A stretch of 64,000 nucleotides of DNA from Thamnaconus septentrionalis (lineage: Eukaryota > Chordata > Actinopteri > Tetraodontiformes > Monacanthidae). The DNA lies in assembly GCA_009823395.1 (NCBI GenBank), contig CM020506.1, forward strand, positions 609,501-673,500, in the 5' to 3' direction. The translations under genes and the position numbers were made by a program. Positions 40,673 to 51,913 of this stretch are shown here, piece after piece (within the stretch, counting starts at the first letter, position 1; each line of letters starts with the position of its first letter). The notes beneath the pieces are model-generated. The model was not told the origin of the DNA. It searched no databases and saw nothing but the letters and a program-made list of their open reading frames with translations.

Positions 40673-40930
40673 AAAGGTCTGGCGTTCTGGAGGGGGCGGA
40701 CTGTTGTGTAACGTGCGCAGTGGAAGGAGGTAGAGACGGAGTCTCCGCCGAGGCTCCGGCCCTCGCTAGTTCTAGGGCCCCGGAGCGGAAGGCCATTCAG
40801 CTTTGAGGTTCGGCCGTCTTTGAAGCGAGCACGCGCCTGGCCTTGTGCCCCGCGCTAATTAACATTTCACCAGCGCCCGCCTTCAAAGTGAGGAGCGTGG
40901 CCCCCGCGACGCGCCTGCTTCAGAGGAGGG

Positions 40931-40951
40931 CCGCCGCCGCCGCCGCCGCCG
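40931..40951. repeat. (CCG)7 repeat in a GC-rich segment
   Basis: Seven CCG units inside a CpG-rich stretch (40730-40970). No exon or promoter can be assigned. Confidence 0.9.
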
Positions 40952-40974
40952 TCCTCCACCGCCAGGTCCAGTGT

Positions 40975-43095
40975 CGCAGTTTAAAAAGCCTGTTGCCATA
41001 ACAGGCAGTTTGCAACGGGAGGATAAATCATGAAGAAGTAGCTTCACGACTCTGCAGGGCAGGAAACGTGTTTACGTGGAACCTGTGTAGTTTAACTATT
41101 GAAAATAAAACGCTCCAAGGGCTTTTATTGCTAGGCTAGTATCGGGCACCTAATGTCGGGCTCATTTGTGCATCTATGCATATATAAATATGTAAACTCT
41201 GGTTGTGCTGGCAAATCCCAGCCAATCAGCAGTTTTGTGAAATAACCCAATCGGCTCCAACAACGATGTCACGTTCAAAGTCACTGATATCCCCTTCAGT
41301 CCAGAAATTTCCCACCCCATCATGTAAAGTGTCCCCCATGTGGCCCGTGGCCATGAAAAACAAATAGCTACCTGCAGTGACATGTCACAGTGCTGCCTGG
41401 CTGAGGCAGTGCGGCGGTGCTGGGCAGCCGCAGAGGGAGGTCAAAGCGTCTGACTTTCATCCCGCTGATCATTTGCTAGCGACTGTCAACGCTTGCTATT
41501 TTTAGCCGACGAGGACTTTAATTTAATCCAAGCCACACTTGTTCTTTTTTACCCAAATGCGCCAAAGTATTTTTAGTTTCGAACAAGGAGATGGACCAAA
41601 CCCCTGGAGTAGCCTCTGCTGCGCACCCAAAAGTCTCTAACCTTAAAAGACTTCACCTGCTTTAAGCTCTCATTTTCATCACAAGATATTGACACAGCAA
41701 ATAAAACACTGAACTGTAAACAAAATCAAAGTCAGAATCCCCAGTCCAGCCCAGTCCCCAGTGCTCAGTTGGCACCCAGCCTTGATCAGAATGTTGGAGG
41801 CTGTCAAAGGCTCCTGTTAAACACGAAGCCACAGCACAACCCCAACCTGCAAATGGGAGTGTGGCCTTCGGGGTTGCAGTTACTAAAACTGACATTTGTG
41901 GCATCCAGGATATCAGCGCCCCACTGACGTGCAAAACACAAGATAACTGAATTGTTAAAAAGTCCCACTAAGGTTGCGTTCACACCTGGATCTCTGGATT
42001 TTTCCCTCTTTAGCCTGATTATCACATGGATAATAAGTCTGACTAAGTCGCTGGAAAAAATAGATCCAGGATGTAAAACTAGGTGTTTTCTGCGTTGCTG
42101 TCTTCACATTGCATTTTGCAATATAGTCTCAGTAGCTGTTGTCTTTCTTTGATACACTCAGTTCAGGAGTTTCCGTGTGTGATGTCCAACAGAATGTCTT
42201 CATCTGCTACCAGAATGCATGAGGCAGTGATGGACGAGCAAAAAGAAAGCAAGGATGCAATATCTTACAATAATGCACTCCAAGGGAAATTGTCCACAGC
42301 AAAGCAACGTTTTCCATATTTATAGGATTTTAATAATGAATTTTCTGCATGGATTGTAGCTCTGCTCTGCTATCTTCTCCTGCAAATCTGAATCTATAGC
42401 TAAGATATTCCATTTTGCTCACTCATTTGTTTCCGTTAAAAGGGGAGAAAGTCGTGGGTTGTGTGATTAAAGTGGCCTCTTGCATCTCATTCCCACTAAT
42501 AAGCCGCTCCTGATTAGACGTCTGAGCTGCCGCAGCAGTGAGTTGGCCCACGTCGGCGTGCACTTTGGAGCCTTTCCGTCAGATGCGTACCAAAGTGAAA
42601 CGTACTTGGATGAAGAGTACTTAACACCAGCAGCAGCATGTGCCAAGACTCGCTGAGAGCCAGTGTCTCATCAGCAGGAGTGGGAGAGAGGAACGGGCCC
42701 GCGGTGAGGACGCGTGGAGGCTGCAGGAGAGTTAAACAAGATGAGGATCAGGGCAGAGGGAACAGGGGAGATTAGACTCGGAAACATATTGGCGATGATG
42801 TTGTCACATGGATGTGACAAGGTACAGCTTAAGCCAGGCTCGCAGGAAGAACATTGTGTACATGTTAGTCATAAGCAACCGGCGGGAAGGCTACCTCTGA
42901 GTCCTCGCTGTGGAAGTGGAACGTGTCTTCTGCCGGCACTGGGAGAGGTGGGGGCCGGGGGAGGGGGTTCATACGCAGGTTCCTTCTCTGAGGGACACAG
43001 TTTAATTTGGTGAGCAACAGAGTTTCATTGCACAATGACTTAGAACTCGCCAAACACTCAGGAGGTACGGTACGGTGCAGCACAATGGGATACCT
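40975..43095. other. Intron 1 unique sequence
   Basis: No exon recognised. The start of 41965-42160 (aaggttgcgttcacacctgg) resembles ends of fish DNA transposons, but I could not find its partner end. Confidence 0.4.
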
Positions 43096-43313
43096 TGCCA
43101 TGCCATGCCATGCCATGCCATGCCATACCATACCATGCCATGCCATGCCATGCCATGCCATACCATACCATACCATGCCATGCCATGCCATGCCATGCCA
43201 TGCCATGCCATACCATGCCATGCCATACCATGCCATACCATACCATGCCATGCCATGCCATGCCATGCCATGCCATACCATGCCATACCATGCCATGCCA
43301 TGCCATGCCATAC
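43096..43313. repeat. CCATR pentanucleotide satellite
   Basis: About 43 pentamers of TGCCA or TACCA, with only the G/A position varying. Frames across it read HAMPC/HTIPC repeats and are spurious. Confidence 0.97.
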
Positions 43314-43695
43314 ATCTCCCCATGGGGACATTTGACTTGTCCCCTCAGTCTAACACAGACATCTCAATAAATAGCACAACAGAAACCAATAGGAACATTT
43401 GTATTGCACTGATCCACATAACAAAACACACTGTAATCACAGAGGGGTTAAAATAGGATTTTTTTTTGTGTGTGTGTGTGTGAGTGAATAAGAAATACAC
43501 AGTGTGTACGTATGGCCTGCAGTTAATTTTGCTGTGGCTGCATTGCATGGTATTGGTTTAAAATGCATAACGTGGTTACTAAAACAGATTTGTCCATTGA
43601 AGCAGACCAACATAGATGCTACATTTGCCTGATTGGGTTTATTTCTGGAGAAAGGCAATCAGGCTTTTTCATTATGAACCATAGAAACACACCAA

Positions 43696-43796
43696 GTGAA
43701 CATTGATGACTTAAAGTCACTTGCGTAGCTGTTGCAGCCATGGAATGATGTGAAGCCTTCTCACATTTGAAATAATGTGAACATTGATGACTTAAA
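43696..43796. repeat. 20-bp direct repeat pair
   Basis: GTGAACATTGATGACTTAAA occurs exactly at 43696-43715 and again at 43777-43796, 81 bp apart. Origin unknown: local duplication or remnant of an element. Confidence 0.85.
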
Positions 43797-45016
43797 AACT
43801 GATATGGCCATTTTGATGAAGCTTTCTCTCGCAAAAAGCACAGATATTTGACAGTGCTGGCATTGTTTTATGCTCAGGCACGTCACGCACGCATCAACCA
43901 CAAAGACACGTTCACACATCTATAAGCGTGTTTTATTCATGCAAAGTGTCTCCCTGCCAGTGCTCAGACTGCCGCAGTCGTTGCGCCGCGGAGAACCAAA
44001 TATGGAGGCTCGCACAAGCGGCACGCACGCGTGCGGACTCACACAGGTGCGCATATGACCCGTGGCAAGATGGCGAGTGCCACGGAGGCGCCCGGTATTC
44101 AATAAGGCACGCAGCAGAAGAAGAACTCGCTGGTTCTGACAAATCAGTGGCAAGCTAAATTCATCAGACCGCCCAGCTGAGGGCAAAGGAGGAGGCCGAC
44201 GTTGAAACAGGATTATCGCAGCCAAGGTTGCACACGCACACACACCTACCAGCCTTGTGATTGGCATGGACTTTCCATTTGAACAGCCCTAAAATTCCAC
44301 CTTTCATTCCCTGTTCAGAGAGGATTCATTAAGACACGTTAATATTCGAATCACGTGTCACTGCTGCTCACCAGATCTCCCCAACTGCACTACAAATCGC
44401 TCAGTACCAAATATCAACAAAGGCTTCACTATATGTGATGCCACCTGCCAATATAGGCTAACCCTAATTACTACTATTTTAGAAACCCATCCGCCCCCAC
44501 AGTTTCTATCTTTCTTCAATAAAGCCTCCCCAGATAGTCAGTGGTCGTGAAATAATTAAACTCTAAACATTAAATTGTACAATGCACAACAACATGATGT
44601 CGTCTGTCTACTGTGGGAGGTGGAGAATGAACACAATATCAGGCTTTTGTCTGATTTACATCCAAAAGCAAAATAAAGACCTAGCATGCACCACTGAGCA
44701 CGCCCGGGTAACTCCAAACAGTTCCAATCAAATATTAATAAGGTTATTATACTTTCTGTAACTGCATGCATTTTAATCAGGCATCCATACATATACAGTA
44801 TACATAGGTATAGATAGGTAGACAGATAGTCCATCCCAAAAATAAATTGCCTGCCTCTTGACTGCTGGAAGGAGCTCATTAAATCTTGATGAGGAAGCCT
44901 TGCAGGTAACTGTCAAAGTGTTGTGTCCGGAAGCAGCCAAAGGTGACTTGTCAAACAGGAGACAGTGCCCACGAGCAGAGGACAGAGAGAAATTAGCAGC
45001 CGCCGCCTGCCTGCTG

Positions 45017-45017
<1 letters not shown>
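43797..45017. other. Intron 1 unique sequence
   Basis: No exon or repeat recognised apart from a short ATAGGTAGAC stretch at 44805-44830. Confidence 0.45.
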
Positions 45018-45075
<58 letters not shown>

Positions 45076-45092
45076 AGGAGGAGGAGGAGGAC
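45018..45092. repeat. (CTG)19 followed by (GGA)n
   Basis: Nineteen uninterrupted CTG units at 45018-45074 and then a short GGA run. Longest pure CTG tract in the window, in intron 1 on the sense strand. Confidence 0.97.
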
Positions 45093-45497
45093 CATCACTC
45101 ACTGTCTGGCAGCTGAGGAAGAAACAACCACCATCATCATCTTATCTCACCCTCCGTATCTTTACACTCCCGTCTACCAACAGCCACACATGTTAGCAGG
45201 GGATCAAACAACAACATGGGACATGTGTTCTTTTGTTGGAGCTCATGGGCGCGCCAGCAAAGAGGCCTTAAAGGGCTTTGTTATGTAATTTGCGTTTTTG
45301 GCCTCAGATCTTCTGTTCCGCTCCAGGAAGGGAGAAACAGTAATTCCCCCAGTGATTCCACTCATGTGGATAATAACGTGGTCAACGTCAGCAAATGTGA
45401 ACACGCAGAGATGAGGGATTTAAACCCAAGTGAATTTATTGTCTGAGCTACTTGCAAGCTGCACAAAAAGATTAAAATGTTACAATCACATGATAGG

Positions 45498-45536
45498 TAG
45501 ATAGATATATAGATAGATAGATAGATGGATAGATAT
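45498..45536. repeat. (GATA)n microsatellite
   Basis: About nine GATA-type units with interruptions. Confidence 0.9.
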
Positions 45537-45890
45537 CAGCACAGTATCATCCTCCATCGATAGCAGGGTAGAGCGAACATTAAACACCCAGTCAAGGGGA
45601 CTGCTGCATCCACTGCACAGCATCAATCATATCTAGTGGCGACAGATGCAGATGGAGTCGTCCTTCACCGATGACAAACGGGGCCACGCAGGGTCGGTGG
45701 GTTGCGTAACGCCAGCGCGGGATTTTGAACGCTCCCCCTGTGCTTGAGGTACCAGATGCATAATTCTTGGGCAAAGAGTTTCTGTTTTTTTGAGCTCTTC
45801 CAAAAACAACAAAACACATTTTGCCTCGCGGCTGGTGACAGAGACATATGTGGCCCTGTTCCCGCTTCATTTGCTTCAGCCTGCGCGCTC

Positions 45891-45891
<1 letters not shown>

Positions 45892-45926
<35 letters not shown>
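45892..45926. repeat. (GT)17 microsatellite
   Basis: About 17 GT units. Confidence 0.95.
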
Positions 45927-45928
<2 letters not shown>

Positions 45929-47117
45929 GAACTATGAGAATTTTCTTGTTTTACTCGCTATGAAATCCATTCCAAGGAAACAATTCGCCCTCAGTTACTT
46001 ATCTTACCTTTTTTGTTTTTTGTTTTTTTTTCACCTCCTGTCGGGACTTGAAAACTGAAAGCCTGCAGGATGAAGAGTGGAGAGGGTTGGACGGGTGCTC
46101 GGAGGATGTTCAAACCCCCCGATATCGTGGGTGCCGTGCTCCCTTTTATCTTGGAGACTGTATCTCTGACTGGCCGTTAATGCCGTGCGCGCTAAAGAGT
46201 CCTGCGCATTGTGTCCGTGACGGACGGATCCCGATAGCGGCGGGAAGCGCAGCTCAGAAGCCGACGCCTGGACTGGAAGGATTCCTTTTGTCCACCTGTT
46301 CCTCGCTCTCTATCTGCCGCTGCGGCTCTCCTCCTCGCTGCGAAGATACTCCAAGCGTCTGCCCTTTCACTTTTTGTTTTTTGAACCCGGCAAGGCAGAA
46401 GTCACCATTTCAACCTTTCTTTGTCTTTCCCCTTTTATCCCCCGTGTCCCTCACACTGGGTTTTTAATTCCTCTCCCCTCCCTCCTTCCCTGCTTTCCTT
46501 CCTCAGCCACTGGCACAGACGTACTGGAGAAAAAGTCAAGTGTGGCGCTATCTTGACAGCAAGATGAATGACAATCCTCGCTGAGTTTAAAAAAAAAAAA
46601 CCTGCCCTGCACGGTTTGTTTGTCCAACTGCGCAGCACATAGCGTCTGCAGGGATTTTCTTGGCCATGAATTCGGCTTTGGCTGTAATGTCCCGCTGAGC
46701 ATCGGGCCGCAGAGAGAGAGAGAGAGTAGACGGGGACGATGGATGACATAACTGTGGCAGCCGAAGGTCACTTCAGCAAAAAAAAGGAGAAAAAACTTCA
46801 GCACATGACGGCTTTGCTGCAGTGTTGCAGACTTTCTTTCTTTTTCTTTTACCTGCGAAGTGAAAGAAGTCAAAGTGGAAGTGAAGCCTGAGTGTTGCAG
46901 CAGCTGAGAGCGAATCTTTTGAAATTTAGATAAAAATTCAACTCTGGACTCTTCCACACTTCTCAGGTCTGCTGCTCACTCCAACAAAGGCAAAGCCAGG
47001 CCAATGGGACGCTGATGGGAAAGGACATTGATTTTGGCCGATTCAAAAAAACTTTATTTGGTGTGGTCTGTGATAATAATATACAGTATGTGTATATACA
47101 GTGTGCTAGTATTTAAT
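45927..47117. other. Intron 1 unique sequence
   Basis: Contains an open frame of 139 codons on the + strand (46048-46467) and 168 codons on the - strand (46451-46957); neither shows a domain or convincing splice sites. Confidence 0.4.
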
Positions 47118-47175
47118 AGATTAGATTAGATTAGATACTTTATTGATCTCCTGGAGATCAATAGAGATCAATGGA
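47118..47175. repeat. TTAGA repeat and 'actttattgatc' tail of an interspersed element
   Basis: Tandem ttaga units followed by tactttattgatctcctgg resemble the end of a common fish retroposon tail (from memory). It overlaps a short palindrome (tgatctcctggagatca). Confidence 0.4.
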
Positions 47176-47465
47176 GAGATAAGATTAAGACTTTAGTCAT
47201 CCTCATTGGTCTCCGTCGCTTGAAATCGACAAAAAAATGACTAACTAAAATTCTCGAGTCTTTCTGAGGCTCCAGCAGGCAGAGTTTATCTCCTGCCGCG
47301 TCTCCCCGGTTGCAGACGACAGGCTCAGCCGCTCCCTCCCCTCCTCGTAATTAAAGCGTTGCAGCTTCGTTAATGTGGCACTCCGTCTTCCTAACCTTCA
47401 AAGTGTTCCGAAGTCCCGGCTGGGATCTCCGAGGGGCCTGACGAAATGTGGCGATGTAAGGTGGG

Positions 47466-47527
47466 AGGTGGTGGTGGTGGTGGAGGAGGAGGAGGAGGAG
47501 GAGGTGGTGGTGGTGGTGGAGGAGGAG
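47466..47527. repeat. (GGT)n(GGA)n(GGT)n tract
   Basis: About 62 bp of G-rich triplets with three alternating blocks. G-rich enough to consider quadruplex formation. Confidence 0.93.
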
Positions 47528-47609
47528 TGAAGAGCAGACAAGGACAGATATCAGTCACTGTAACCAAGTTTCCCTGCGCGCATGTGTGTAAATGTGTTGG
47601 GGTGTGTCG

Positions 47610-47610
<1 letters not shown>

Positions 47611-47656
<46 letters not shown>
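47611..47656. repeat. (GT)23 microsatellite
   Basis: About 23 GT units. Confidence 0.95.
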
Positions 47657-47658
<2 letters not shown>

Positions 47659-47817
47659 GGGTAGGGCGAGGCGGTATCAGTCACTGTCACTAAGTGCTGC
47701 GGTCTCTGGCTCGGGCCCAGAGACACACAAACAGGGATGTGCGTGATGCATAATTCATCGAGTAATCAAAGGCAGACAAAAGACACTGCCTTTGTGTCTG
47801 CGGGCCCACCGCTGCAA

Positions 47818-47841
47818 ACACACACACACACACACACACAC
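47818..47841. repeat. (CA)12 microsatellite
   Basis: About twelve CA units. Confidence 0.93.
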
Positions 47842-48539
47842 TCCCCACTTCCTATTATCAGCCTGGCAACAGTCTTCAGAGGTTACAAACGGAGAAAAAG
47901 AGGTGAACAAGAGGAAGCCGACGACGGGGAGGAAGCGCGTGGTTTTGAAAACAGCCGCTTCACTTCCTCCTCCGCCTGGAGGCCCCCTCTTACACGCTCC
48001 TCACCCCCCAGCCCCCCCACCTTTTGTTCATTTAAAAAAAATAAAAATAAATAAAAAATTGCTCTGTCAAGACCGAAAGCTGCGGCGGAGCGAGACAAAC
48101 TCCCCGAGCTCAATCTTCCATTTTTTGTGTTTTGCTCTCAGCCTTCTTCAATTTTCCCCCAAAAACTTTTTGTTTCGTGCCAAAAAAAAAAAAACCCTCT
48201 AAACTTTGACAACATGTTTTGTTTTGTTTTTGTTTTTAGAGCTGCAGGCTGGATTAATATTTCACAAATGCAGATAAGCAGCATGCTAACATGGGAGTAA
48301 ATGTGTCTCCGTCTCTCCAAGGGCAGAGCTGTAAAAACCTGGGCTCTCGGAGCGTTCGTCTCCGTCTGAATCCAAGCCAGTGTAGCGTTATTTATTTATC
48401 TGTCAGCCACCAGAAATATCCGCCAAGATCCGCCGGGGGAGTCGAGTCCCGGCCTCGTGGCGGCGGGTCCTCGGCGCAGAGCGAGGGAGGGGCGCACGCA
48501 GAACGGGCGCGCGTGCACGTGTTGGGAAGATTGGACTCC
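47842..48539. other. Intron 1 unique sequence
   Basis: No exon recognised; an AAATA-rich stretch lies at 48030-48060 and a CpG-rich one at 48430-48530. Confidence 0.4.
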
Positions 48540-48700
48540 AAATGTAATCGGTCAAATGTAATGTAACGTCATCAATGTAATGGCTCACAATTGTAAGCTA
48601 CCCCATTGAAAATGTAATATCAGTTTAACTATTTCATTTACTGGATCAAAGTAATGTAACTAATTAGATTGGATTACATTTTGATTGCTTTTCTAGCGCG
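48540..48700. repeat. Probable interspersed repeat ('aatgtaat' motif)
   Basis: Repeated AATGTAAT phrases and the run caaagtaatgtaactaatta, gattggattacattttg, tgattgcttttctag resemble a widespread fish repeat as remembered. Family unassigned, edges approximate. Confidence 0.45.
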
Positions 48701-51700
48701 TTTTCAATCGACGCTCAACTTCGAAATGGCTCAGACGAGGCTCCACTGAGAGACGGTTCACCTGGCAGGCGAGTGGTAGGGGGCGCTGTCATTCTGCACT
48801 TGACAGGAGAACCAATCAGAAGCCTCAGAATAGTGTCAAACTGTCATCTGTGCAGGGAAAGAGAAAAGGGTCAGATGGAATTAAAATAAAATTCCACAAG
48901 TAACTGCAATTAAATGGCACATTTTTCGAGTCATGTGGCCGATTGCAACGATCTTTATTTTGTGATTAATTTACATTGCAACGCTACATGTCACTCGGTG
49001 CTCCCCAACTCTCTCTCTGCACTCCGTCATGGTGCTGGAGGGTCGGAAAACGAGGACTCTCAGCCGTGCGCCGGCAGATACTCGCACATACAGGCGGCGA
49101 GCAGGAATGTGTGTGTTTAGCTATCAGTGAGAGACACGGCACTCGGCTGTCCAGGTGATGCACCGGCGCCGAGGCGCCCGATAAATCCCTGAATGCAGTC
49201 GTCTTATCGGGCCGGGCCAGATTGAAGAACAAGGCTCCGGTCTCTCTTTCTGTCACGCCGCTTCGTTCTGTTTGTGTCGGCCCGTCTGTCCGTCGCTCCG
49301 CTCTGACTCCATTACTTCTCCCCGCTGAAGTTGATAGGCTATAAACTGCCCTCATTACGGCCAATCCCTCGCTCCCTCCTGCTCCCCTCCGCTTTTTTTT
49401 TTTTATTTTCTTCTCAAATGTCAGACCCTCAAGGTGCTGATGCTGGTCTGCGAGCGCCGGCGGTTGGAGCTGAACCTGCGTCTGCGCCAGCCGGCGATGC
49501 TTCATGAAAAAAAACTTTGGCTGGAGGGTGTTCCACAATTTTACTTTTTATTTAGCTGGCATTTTTTGTTTTGCTCAATACTCAAATTGTCTGAGACGAA
49601 TTCCTCTGTTGTTGCAGCAGCTTTGAATTACACACAGCGGCTGCTGCTAGAGCAACTAGCGTGGCTGCAGCTGTAGCAGTGGTTTTATTAGTGTTGAACA
49701 TTTGAATCTAAGAATAAAAAATGGCGCTGAGGGCTTCAATCTGTTTGGAAAACATTTTTGAAAATGGCTTTGGCAAGAGTTGAACACTGGCAGCTAATTA
49801 CACAGCAACAAATCTGATTGGTCCACTTGAACGTGACGGACAGTTTGCCAAGCCAAGTTTGATCTGCCCTATATGATATAAATCCAACACAATTTTTTAA
49901 TTAAATAAAAAACGTCCCAATGTTAATCCAAACAACTTCATGACAAAATTATGTTCAGCATCTACTCGCGGTTCAAGTCAAGTCTATGATCTGTCACGTT
50001 GTTTTCCATATTCATCAGTGCGGGTGGGAATAAAAAAATGTTTTCCAGACGCCACACAACCCCGCTAGATCAATGCTAATCTTCTTAGCAACTTTGAAAA
50101 CATTACTTAGGTAAATGAGAAGTTCCAAAAAAGCGCCAGGAGCATGATGGATGCTGTAATTATCCAGGACCAGCGCGAGTTAAAGCCGTCGTTCATCACA
50201 CCCACTCAGCGGGGCCGCGACCGACTCGGATGCGCTTGTTTTATGACCGCTTTGCTGATGTTGTTGCCTTGTAAATCAGTCGAGGCGGGAAGAGAAAGGA
50301 AAAAAAAAAAAGGAAAAGTTTTTTGGGCAAATCAGTTGGATGTGGATTCATCCCCATCAGCCCGCCCTGCCGCACCAGCCGGCCCCGCCTTTAAGATTGG
50401 ATGGTGCAACAACAGTTATTTTTGGCAAGATTACATAATACGTCCCTCTGTGTCCGCGCACGAGGTGGTGCCATGGTGCCATGGTGCTCTTTTTGCCCGG
50501 CAAGTCAACACTGAAGTGCAACTTTTGGGTGCATCACAGTTTACTGTATATGTCCGGATGATTCGTCGCCGAGTCTGAAGAACGGGAAGAAGACTTGAGA
50601 CGATCTCAGAGACGACAGCGTCGGCTACTTTTATCCGCGCGCTTAGCTGCTTTAATTTTTGGAGTCGCCGCTAAAGGAACAGCTTTGAGGGGGCCAGCCG
50701 AAGCAGACGAACCATCTGGGGCTGTGGAAGTTTTCCCAGTAGGCGCGTTGACCTGCGAACTGGACTGTGGCTCTAGTAAACACGTTTGTTGGAATTACGC
50801 GAGCGTAATTAGCCAGCTTGTCCACTGTTTGCGCGGTCGGAGCTCCTCCACCAAATGAGAGTCTGCTCCGAGACGGTCAGGACCAGCTGTATTAATTAGA
50901 CCGCCGCTGTCGCACATCACCGCTGGCTGGCGGGTTTCTTTTCTGTGGGGGAGGAATGGAGTGAAAAGAGGAACTGTCGCCGTCAGACTGGAGATTCCTG
51001 GGTCCAGGAGTTGGAGTGGTTAACACCACGCCAGCACCAGCCCCATCAAAATCATCTTAATGAGGCTTTAGTGTCTCTTCTTTCTTTATATTGTTGTAGC
51101 ATATATAGTAAAGATTGGCATTTGTAGTCAGTATTTGTTGCAGGACATTTCAGACTCCCTCTGACCATGAAAATATTCATCCGTCTGTCAGTTGGTCAAT
51201 TATTTGTTGGCCGTCGTTTCAAAACGGAGTTTTAACGCCACCAAACCGTTTTTAACTCCATCTTAACAGAGCCAAAAGAAAATGGAGCGTTCGCCGTGTT
51301 GAGGGAACGATCTCAGTAGGTTTAACGTCCAATTAATCGCAGGTTTATTATTATTTATGATTCCGTAATTTACCGCGATGCAATGTTTTCCCCTCGCAGG
51401 CCCATTTTATTACGACTCTTAGCCGAGGGGCGACTCGCCCTATTAAAGTGGTTCGTGATTAGATTTACGATTTGGCTGGAAGGGAGGAGGCGGGGGCTGG
51501 GGAGGGGGGCTCCACTGGCGGTAATAGGTGCCGATGGGGTGGAACCAGGAAGCAGGAAGTGCGGGGACTCTCACACCTCACAGAAAGTAATAAATGGGGG
51601 AGGGGGGGACACGGGGGGAGGAAGAGGAGACGAGGCCCTGGTCTTCCTCCCCCTCCGTCGGCCCTCAGGGTGTTTGGGCAAAAATTGCTTTTCCGTCAGA

Positions 51701-51884
51701 ACGACGGAGGCAGAAGACACTCAGGTGTTCATTTGCACTTGGTTGGCTCCTTCGTCGCTCCATCAGAAGGTCCTGATGATGGCCTCCGCCGCCTCGGTTC
51801 AGACCTGCAGATTAGCATGGCTCTGCCGTCTCCGGCACCCCGCTATGTGTTCTGACTCAGCCAAGAAGGCCCTACCTTCTGCTG
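48701..51884. other. Intron 1 unique sequence with candidate conserved block
   Basis: No exon recognised. 51200-51480 is rich in ATTA/TAAT motifs with balanced GC and reads like a conserved non-coding element. The open frame 51383-51961 (192 codons) ends in a CCT/CCA low-complexity tract and is not supported. Confidence 0.4.
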
Positions 51885-51913
51885 CTCCTCCTCCTCCTCC
51901 TCCACCACCACCA
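51885..51913. repeat. (CTC)n(CAC)n tract
   Basis: Short CTC then CAC triplet run. Confidence 0.85.

Noticed and set aside
43002..43456. HAMPC/WHGMA repeat 'proteins'
   Set aside because: Direct translation of the CCATR pentamer satellite in all frames.
46048..46957. Opposed open frames of 139 and 168 codons
   Set aside because: They overlap on opposite strands, lack domains, and have no splice or polyadenylation context.
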